Assembly: GCA_000467715.1 (NCBI GenBank)
Contig: AJFK01000516.1
Location: 1-28,900 of the forward strand
Source: Hysterium pulicare CBS 123377
Lineage: Eukaryota > Ascomycota > Dothideomycetes > Hysteriales > Hysteriaceae
Reading direction: 5' to 3'
DNA: 28,900 nt
Position numbers and translations under genes: made by a program. The notes beneath the pieces are model-generated. The model worked only from the letters and a program-made list of their open reading frames with translations. It did no database searches and was not told where the DNA came from. Positions 22,853 through 28,900 of the stretch are shown piece after piece (position 1 is the stretch's first letter; every line of letters begins with the position of its first letter).

Positions 22853-24209
22853 ATGAGCGGAAGTGATCCAGAGCGCGAGCATGCGCTTGAAGAATACAAA
22901 GCAAAGCTTCTGGAGTCGAGAGAATGGGAGGCAAAGCTGAAGGCGCTGCGGTTAGAAATCAAAGGACTCCAGCATGACTTCGATGTGTCAGAGGACAACA
23001 TCAAGGCACTCCAAAGTGTGGGCCAGATAATAGGAGAAGTCCTTAAGCAGCTAGATGAGGAGAGATGTACGGTTTCCTTTTTCGTTTCCGAACGCGAACT
23101 TTCCGACGTCCCAAGTTCAACTGCTAACCCCTGCCATCAGTTATCGTCAAAGCATCTTCAGGGCCTCGTTACGTCGTTGGTTGTCGGTCAAAGGTGGACA
23201 AAGCTAAGCTGAAGCAAGGAACCCGTGTGGCACTTGACATGACTACCTTGACGATAATGCGTATGTTGCCTCGCGAAGTCGATCCACTTGTCTACAATAT
23301 GTCTTTGGAAGATCCCGGCCAAGTCAGCTTCGGTGGTATCGGTGGTCTAAATGAACAGATCAGGGAGCTGCGAGAGGTAATAGAGCTACCGCTGAAAAAT
23401 CCGGAGCTTTTCCTTCGAGTGGGAATTAAGCCGCCGAAGGGTGTTCTACTGTACGGGCCGCCTGGCACCGGGAAAACCCTCCTTGCGCGTGCCGTGGCAA
23501 GCAGCTTAGAGACAAATTTCTTGAAAGGTGAGTGTTAGTCAGGAAGCCGTGAGGAGAAAGAGTCAACTAATGATTGTACAGTTGTATCATCTGCTATCGT
23601 AGATAAGTACATCGGTGAATCAGCACGTCTCATTCGAGAGATGTTTGGATATGCCAAAGAACACGAGCCTTGTATCATCTTCATGGACGAGATCGACGCC
23701 ATCGGTGGCCGGAGGTTCTCCGAAGGTACATCAGCAGACAGAGAAATTCAACGAACACTGATGGAGCTGCTCAACCAACTGGACGGCTTCGATTACCTTG
23801 GGCAGACGAAGATCATAATGGCAACAAACCGACCAGACACTCTTGATCCTGCTCTGCTACGCGCTGGACGGCTGGACCGAAAGATCGAGATACCTTTGCC
23901 CAATGAAGTTGGACGTCTCGAGATTATGAAGATTCATGCAATGGGCGTGCAGACGGAGGGTGAGATTGACTTTGAGAGCATAGTCAAGATGAGTGACCAG
24001 TTCAATGGGGCTGATTTGCGAAATGTGGTCACCGAAGCGTAAGGTACTTTCGTTTCTCAACCACGAATTACACTAATATTCTCTGCAGAGGCTTATTCGC
24101 CATCAAAGACTATAGAGACGCAATCAACCAGGATGACTTCAACAAAGCTGTACGCAAGATGGCTGAATCCAAGAAGCTGGAAGGGAAACTGGAGTACCAA
24201 AAGTTGTAG
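22853..24209 (+). CDS. RPT4: 26S proteasome regulatory AAA-ATPase subunit Rpt4
   Basis: 392 residues from four exons (22853-23066, 23141-23527, 23582-24038, 24089-24209), introns 74, 54 and 50 nt. An N-terminal coiled coil ([20 protein letters not shown]) and an OB-fold linker lead into the AAA domain. Walker A is GPPGTGKT at residues 177-184, Walker [13 protein letters not shown] with D236/E237, and the second region of homology reads [20 protein letters not shown]. The order [20 protein letters not shown] and the ending [12 protein letters not shown] are typical of Rpt4 (PSMC6) rather than the other five Rpt subunits. It forms part of the hexameric motor of the 19S particle, which unfolds ubiquitylated proteins and feeds them to the 20S core. 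No anomaly seen. Convergent with NAT9, 118 nt apart. Confidence 0.97.
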
Positions 24210-24327
24210 GTGATCACATAGGCGATCTACTGTTGGCTCGGCTTGACTTTCCTTGATGAGGACATCTACATTTAGCATGATAGAAAGCAACATCACATGT
24301 AAAGATAACCAGTATTTTGGAGCAGAA

Positions 24328-25237
24328 TTACATTGCCTGCCTTGGCTTATATTCTAAGCTCGTGGGTGCTCTACCTTGCAATTCCTCAAGCCGAGCTAAA
24401 GGCAGTGTGCCGATGTGCCATCTAAGCTCCAGCTCTCCAAAATAATTCGGGGTATCAGACACCTTACGAAATCCTACACTCTCAAAGAGTCGAATACTCG
24501 GTGTATTCTTTCCATCAATCTTGACTCTGAGATACTTTAGATTCGTCTCTTCGTACCCCTTCCCATGACTGGCGTGATACTCTCCCATTATATAATCTAA
24601 TGAAGACGCGATGTACCATAAGAAGGTCAGCAAAATACGCCTGCCATATCCTTGTCCGTGTAACTCTTTCCGTGCAATCATGATCTCGACCTCACCGAGA
24701 GCACTGTTGACTTTGCTCACTTCTGCGACTCCTCTATTCTTATTTTCAACCTCTTCTTTCTCCTCGTCGTCGGGACAAAGAAACAGGTTCACATCACCGA
24801 GCATGAAATCAGGTGCATCATCTCGCCCTGCTAAGATCCCCGATGGCTTGTCTATAGTGCTAACATCTGCGGAGTTAGACTCTCTAACGCATGCAATAAA
24901 GGTCAGTTTATCAGCATCCACCCTCCAGCTTCGTTGCATAGCATATTCTTGCTCAATCGTCAGGGGCTCGGATGCGGTTGCTTTCTGTAGATCCTAAGGA
25001 CTTAAATCAATAATGGGATCCGGAACGAAAACAGAATATACGATGCTAACCTCATCTTGCATCCACTCGTGATAAGTCTCCACGTGATGCTCTGAATAAG
25101 GAACGAGGAGGATTTCTGTGGTGAAGATTGCTGACGGATGAGACTTAGTAATTGACGGCGCTGGCTATAGAAGCATGTGGCCAAAACATCAGAATTGACG
25201 AAAGAACTTGCATACCTATGTTCTCGTTGATGAGCAT
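24328..25237 (-). CDS. NAT9: GNAT-family N-acetyltransferase, NAT9-like
   Basis: 265 residues from three exons (25237-25216, 25160-25051, 24993-24328), introns 55 and 57 nt. The first coding exon has only seven codons and one base (MLINENI). Family landmarks are EILLVPYSEHHVETYHEWMQ, KATASEPLTIEQEYAMQRSW, a GNAT fold with LGEVEIMIARKELHGQGYGR (acetyl-CoA-binding loop HGQGYG), and the closing SIRLFESVGFRKVSDTPNYF. NAT9 proteins are putative N-acetyltransferases; animal members have been linked to microtubule stability, but the fungal target is unknown. A Glu/Asp-rich insert (PDDEEKEEVENKNRG) sits before the GNAT core. The acceptor at 25161 was chosen because the nearer tag acceptor leads at once to a stop. 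Shares a 322-nt divergent promoter with the dehydrogenase at 25560. Confidence 0.92.
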
Positions 25238-25559
25238 TCTTGCCAAGGTTTTCTTTCTTCATGAGCAGGTATCTCCGATTCAATACCCAACGCCACCCGT
25301 GACAGGAGGAAAGCTGCGCAGGGGAGGCTTAGCCTGATACGGCAACCATCGACGTCAGCCCTTCACACATTTATCCTCCAACTCCTATATTTCTAAGGCC
25401 TATCACAAATAGAGTGAAATGAGTTGGTAAGCTCATGGTTTTGGACAACTTGCCCGACTCTACCGAGCAGCGATAACAAAAATGACGTCGAAATAGCTTA
25501 CCATTTCTGATTCTGGATTCTGTACTCTCCTGAGCGATTAATACGATACCTAAGAACAA
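25238..25559. promoter_or_regulatory. Promoter region between NAT9 and the ERG26-family gene
   Basis: 322 nt between divergent starts. A partial TACCTA occurs near 25547, just before the ERG26-family start, without the palindrome or CACGTG partner seen elsewhere. No other recognisable site. Confidence 0.4.
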
Positions 25560-26774
25560 ATGGCTACTCAAAGAGTATTAGTTACAGGTGGAACTGGTTT
25601 TCTTGGGTCCGAAATCGTGAAAGCACTGGTGGAGAAAAACCAGTATTATATCATTGCCCTCGATATCAACCCTCCAGCACTGGGCACAGCAACATATTCA
25701 AACGTCAACTATGTCCGAGGCAACGTTCTCAAACCTCAAGAACTCAAGAAAATCTTCAAAGAAGCAAGGCCTTCAATAATTGTCCATACGGTTGGAGTAA
25801 CGCCAGGCGGGAATGCCAGATACAGCTTCAAGGGGCGCGGACCACTGTTTGAAATTAATGTTGCTGGCACGAAAAATGTGTTAGACGCAGCGAAGGAATG
25901 TAGGGCAAAAGGTCTCGTATATACATCCTCCTGTACGGTCATTACGGATGATCTGGAGAATGACTTTGCAAATATGGATGAGAACCTGCCGACTGGGGGC
26001 GCCACGTTGTTATACGGGCAGTCAAAGGTATGCTACAGTTGTCTCCATTGTTCTTGACTATTCAATGAATGACTTTCTTGTTCTTATTTCTTTCCATTAC
26101 GGCGGAACTGACCACATCCCGAAGACAGCAGCCGAGTCTTTGGTGCTATCATCGAACACACCTGACTTCCGCACATGTGCCCTACGGCCTGCACCTGTCT
26201 TCGGTCCAAACGATCCGTCTTTCATCCCCACTATACACGCATGTATTTCTAAATTCGAAACACCGTTTATAGTTGGATCTGGGCTGAACTTGTCCGACTT
26301 TGTCTATGTCTCTAATGTCGCCGACGCGCACATCCTCGCTGTAAAAAACCTCATTTCCGCAAACCCAACGGCCGCTGGCCAAACTTTCTTCGTCTCAAAC
26401 GGGGAGCCTATTCCCTTTCGGGATTTCTGTCTAGCTGTTTGGAAGGAGTTTGGGCACACCCCGTCGTTCCAAATTCAGATTTCCAGGCGGTTGGCTTGGA
26501 CCTTGGGCTATTTGTCGGAATGGGTGACTTGGGGAATGGGAACGCAAGCGACATTAAACAGAGGGAGCGTGAAGGATGCGTGTGCCATTAGATATGCGAA
26601 TCTTGGTAAGGCGAGACAGCTGTTAGGTTATGAGCCTCGGGTTGGACTGGAAGAGGGTATCAAGAAAGCTTGCCAGGTAAGGGTTCGAGTCGTATTCTCA
26701 CTGGATCCGATTAAAGAAAGTTTGCTAACGTTGGTGATGTTTCATAGCATTATAGACAGCAGATTGAACGGTAA
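25560..26774 (+). CDS. ERG26: 3-beta-hydroxysteroid dehydrogenase family, sterol-4-alpha-carboxylate 3-dehydrogenase-like
   Basis: 348 residues from three exons (25560-26027, 26125-26676, 26748-26774), introns 97 and 71 nt (the second with TGCTAAC). The Rossmann motif VTGGTGFLG is at residues 7-15. YTSSCTV and YGQSK (Y152, K156) give the short-chain-dehydrogenase Ser/Tyr/Lys set. RTCALRPAPVFGPNDPSFIP, FVYVSNVADAHILAVKNL, GQTFFVSNGEPIPFRDF and LGYEPRVGLEEGIKKA follow yeast Erg26 closely and length agrees (349 in yeast). Erg26 oxidises and decarboxylates the C4-carboxysterol intermediate in ergosterol synthesis at the ER, with Erg25 and Erg27. Filamentous fungi often carry several paralogues, some in triterpenoid clusters, so this copy need not be the essential one; no terpenoid genes lie nearby. 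The last exon codes for only eight residues (HYRQQIER). Confidence 0.9.
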
Positions 26775-27448
26775 AAAAATCATGAATAGGACGGTCGTTA
26801 AGGCATGCCTTCAAAAAGATGGACCTGTTGAAAATACGGATTGGCTATAACTGTTTCGCTCTATCATGAAAAATGGCCCCGAGAAATCTAGTGTGCTGCA
26901 AGTCTTTCGCAGACCACAAGTACAGGCTAGCGTCAACCAATTTAAAGGGGAAAGCATGACCTTGCTCAACCAATATTCTGACGACATGCTGAAAAGTATA
27001 ATCCGGATAGCGCTTGGTTCGGATTTTCTAACGCAATGTAGCACACCCGACAATCCTTACACCAATAGCCAACGTATCCACCCGCCCAAAACCAAACTAT
27101 TTCCACTGATGTCTTGGGTTCTTACCCACAGATCCTTTTTGAATACGTAGCAATAGGCTGCTGAATAACTAGCCGTAGGAATAAGGAGTGATGCGGAGGT
27201 AGCTAAACTTTTTCTCTCCACTTTTTGAGGGTGGATAAAGGAGTGACAGACTAGTTAGGCGGTGAAAAGACCTTTCAACAACCCTCCATACTACGAGATG
27301 TAGAGCCACAGAACGGGACATAACCGGCTTGATTCGGCATGTATACCAGAAGGTCTTCAGTCACTTGCCTTCTAGCCATTAGTCCGTACATGTCAGTTCG
27401 AAGGTTTTGACTTGCAGGTATGATACCTCCGGCCTCAAATTGTATTGC
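26775..27448. other. Gene-poor stretch after the ERG26-family gene
   Basis: 674 nt. The first part is the 3' flank of the dehydrogenase. A 94-codon open stretch at 26866-27150 has no recognisable motif. I saw no tRNA, inverted repeat or transposase remnant. Base composition is still ordinary here, unlike the block beyond 28465. Confidence 0.35.
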
Positions 27449-27700
27449 TCAGCAATCTAGGCAATCACAGTCGGAATTGACATAATGTGCCCTGCAACAG
27501 CACTCGAAACGAGTAGGTGGTTCGCGATCAAATCGGCATTGCAATCCTTGCCAAATTGCAAGATTTCACCTTGTCCCAAGCAACAGGTTAGTTGCACTGT
27601 TAATAACCACACCGCTATTAAGTCTAACGCATTTGCAAGCCTCTGTCGAACCCGAGAGAACTGTGTCAACGGCCACTAGCAATGTGTTGGATAATCGCAT
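27449..27700 (-). pseudogene. Decayed small secreted cysteine-rich protein gene (effector-like)
   Basis: On the minus strand a start codon at 27700 in a good fungal context (CAAAATGC) opens a weak signal-peptide-like segment (MRLSNTLLVAVDTVLSG), followed by ACKCVRLNSGVVINSATN. Further on, in other frames, come CCLGQGEILQFGKDCNADLI and finally FECCCRAHYVNSDCDCLDC before a stop at 27449. Together these give the order seen in many fungal small secreted proteins, with closely set CC pairs and a terminal F-x-C-C ... S-D-C-D motif. The segments do not share one frame and the gaps are too small for introns, so the gene looks broken, with about two breaks. The CAACA-rich sequence just upstream would fit its 5' leader. 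No function is assigned. Confidence 0.55.
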
Positions 27701-28440
27701 TTTGAGTGTAGTTCTTTCATTCGAGTTTCGAATTAAAGTGTAGGAGTTTGAGTAGTATTTGATGTTGAAGTGTTGTGGTGTTGATGGGTGTTGAAAAGTG
27801 TTGCTGAGTGTTGAAAGAGAAGACCGATTGAGCAGCGCTTCTTGAGTTGCGCCAGGTGCGTGTTTAGTCCATGGAGTGACTCAGAGACGCAGAGATCATG
27901 GTTGACACAGTGGCTTTCTTCGTCGTCAACAGTAGTGACGATGCATGTAAACTAAAACCAAAGAACGAGAAATCAAAGAAACACTATTACATCATTCAAT
28001 GAAATCAACTAAGAATGAGGGCTTTAAAAGCAATTCTTCAAGTGGAGTAGTTGTGGGTAGACCACAGGTGGTGATCTTGATCGGGGCAGAAGGGCCATAT
28101 ATGTACTCACCTATCGAGTACCGTCATCCAGCGTTGCCCACCCTTTTTGAATATTAACTTGAAATCAGAAAATTGTTTCAAATTGCCGTCACAGCAGAAT
28201 TCCGTACACGAGCCCTCCTAGCAGTTAGTAACACCTTGATTGCGAACCTCCATTTTCCATGCGGCAAGACCGGATGGAATTCACGTATAGTTGCTACCTT
28301 CCTCTCTCAATACCAAAATCCATTTGATGACACGAGTAGAGTACAAGAGTGCCTTGTCTAGAACTACTAATATTATTGTTCTTCGTGAAATTGACACACT
28401 GCCAGCGAAAGATAGTATCGGAAAAATTTAAAGGGGTTGA
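27701..28440. other. Upstream flank of the secreted-protein relic and transition zone
   Basis: 740 nt without a credible gene. The left 120 nt hold the TGTTG-type repeat described separately. The rest has mixed composition with rising AT content towards 28440. Short open stretches (for example 28173-28361) carry no motif. Confidence 0.4.
27763..27813 (-). repeat. TGTTG (CAACA) short repeat
   Basis: Six TGTTG words start at 27763, 27771, 27779, 27789, 27799 and 27809, that is with spacings of 8, 8, 10, 10 and 10 nt. On the minus strand this reads as CAACACT/CAACAC repeats 60-115 nt before the relic start codon. Such CAACA-rich leaders are common in highly expressed fungal secreted-protein genes. 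Confidence 0.7.
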
Positions 28441-28464
28441 AGACGATAGAGAAGTTCTACCTAT

Positions 28465-28900
28465 TACAGAAAGTTTTAAATATATTTAATAAAACTATTA
28501 AAACAATAATAAAATAAAAATATATTTTATAAAATTATATTAAAAAAAAGTTAATTTAGTTATTTTAGGAAAAGTAATTAAATAAAACTAAAAATTACAA
28601 GATTATTTTTGAATAAACCTATTAAACTATTAAACTATCAAGCTATCAAACAATTAAATTATTAAATTATTAAATTATTAGCTTCAATTGAAACTATTTA
28701 TTTATTTCTAACTATAATATTAAAATCTTCTTTATAATATATATATATATATATTAATTTAATTAATTTACTTTTAACTTCTATTATAAAACTAACTAAA
28801 GGCCTAGCTAGCTAAAAATTTAGATATTTTACTAATAATATTCTAAATAATTTATTGAAAATAAAATTAATTTTTTAAATTATTATTTCCTTTAGTAATA
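28465..28900. other. AT-rich, RIP-like block
   Basis: From about 28465 to the window end the sequence is almost only A and T; for example only three of the 60 bases at 28501-28560 are G or C. The change from the gene-bearing part is sharp. TA, AT and AA words dominate, including an (AT)n run near 28738-28754. Such blocks in filamentous ascomycetes usually are repeats mutated by repeat-induced point mutation. No element can be recognised in it. Confidence 0.75.
28621..28684 (+). repeat. 8-bp tandem repeat, eight units
   Basis: Eight consecutive 8-nt units: attaaact twice, atcaagct, atcaaaca, attaaatt three times, then attagctt. Differences between units are mainly C-to-T changes and changes at the last two bases, so the array has drifted, possibly with the RIP-like bias of its surroundings. 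Confidence 0.75.

Noticed and set aside
25080-25087. CACGTG in NAT9 exon 2
   Set aside because: It is inside coding sequence (the HHVET segment) and has no TACCTAGGTA partner.
26866-27150. 94-codon plus-strand open stretch after the ERG26-family gene
   Set aside because: No known domain, no spliced neighbours, and it starts within the likely 3' UTR.
28465-28900. Possible transposon remnant in the AT-rich block
   Set aside because: Composition suggests a mutated repeat, but no terminal repeats or coding motif can be recognised, so no element is named.

Overview
The window is nuclear DNA of a filamentous ascomycete (Pezizomycotina). Most genes are broken by introns of about 48-75 nt with GTAAGT/GTATGC-type donors and CTAAC-like branch points. 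The gene set (eL38, IDH1, BUD23, SVP26, DUR3, an acetamidase-type amidase, a WD40-cyclophilin, RRP9, RPT4, NAT9, an ERG26-type dehydrogenase) is fungal. The long acidic/low-complexity protein with a DUF7918-like N-terminus and the abrupt AT-rich block at the right end make Leotiomycetes a reasonable guess, but that is inference.

Left part (1-7.2 kb): a UlaG/NAPE-PLD-like metallo-beta-lactamase-fold hydrolase (+), ribosomal protein eL38 (-), a tiny single-membrane-span protein with a SAP-like tail (+), a 645-residue DUF7918-like protein with a C-terminal coiled coil (-), and a 3-hydroxyisobutyrate-dehydrogenase-family oxidoreductase (-). Middle (7.2-17.2 kb): mitochondrial NAD-isocitrate dehydrogenase subunit 1 (+), the 18S rRNA methyltransferase BUD23 (-) divergent from the ER cargo adaptor SVP26 (+), then the urea/polyamine permease DUR3 (-) divergent from an amidase (+). 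Right part (18.3-26.8 kb): a WD40-cyclophilin and RRP9 in tandem (-), RPT4 (+) divergent from RRP9, NAT9 (-), and an ERG26-family dehydrogenase (+). The last 2.1 kb is gene-poor. It holds a decayed small secreted cysteine-rich protein gene and ends in an AT-rich, RIP-like block with an 8-bp tandem repeat.

Most genes are unrelated housekeeping genes. The one functional pairing is DUR3 with the amidase: their shared promoter has four HGATAR (AreA/NIT2-type) sites within about 165 bp, which suggests a two-gene nitrogen-scavenging unit. A second regulatory signal is a composite promoter module, TACCTAGGTA then 18-19 nt then CACGTG, lying about 105 nt before the start codons of both IDH1 and the WD40-cyclophilin. 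I found no tRNA, rRNA, CRISPR array or intact transposon. Exon coordinates come from reading splice sites and protein continuity by eye, without transcript data.
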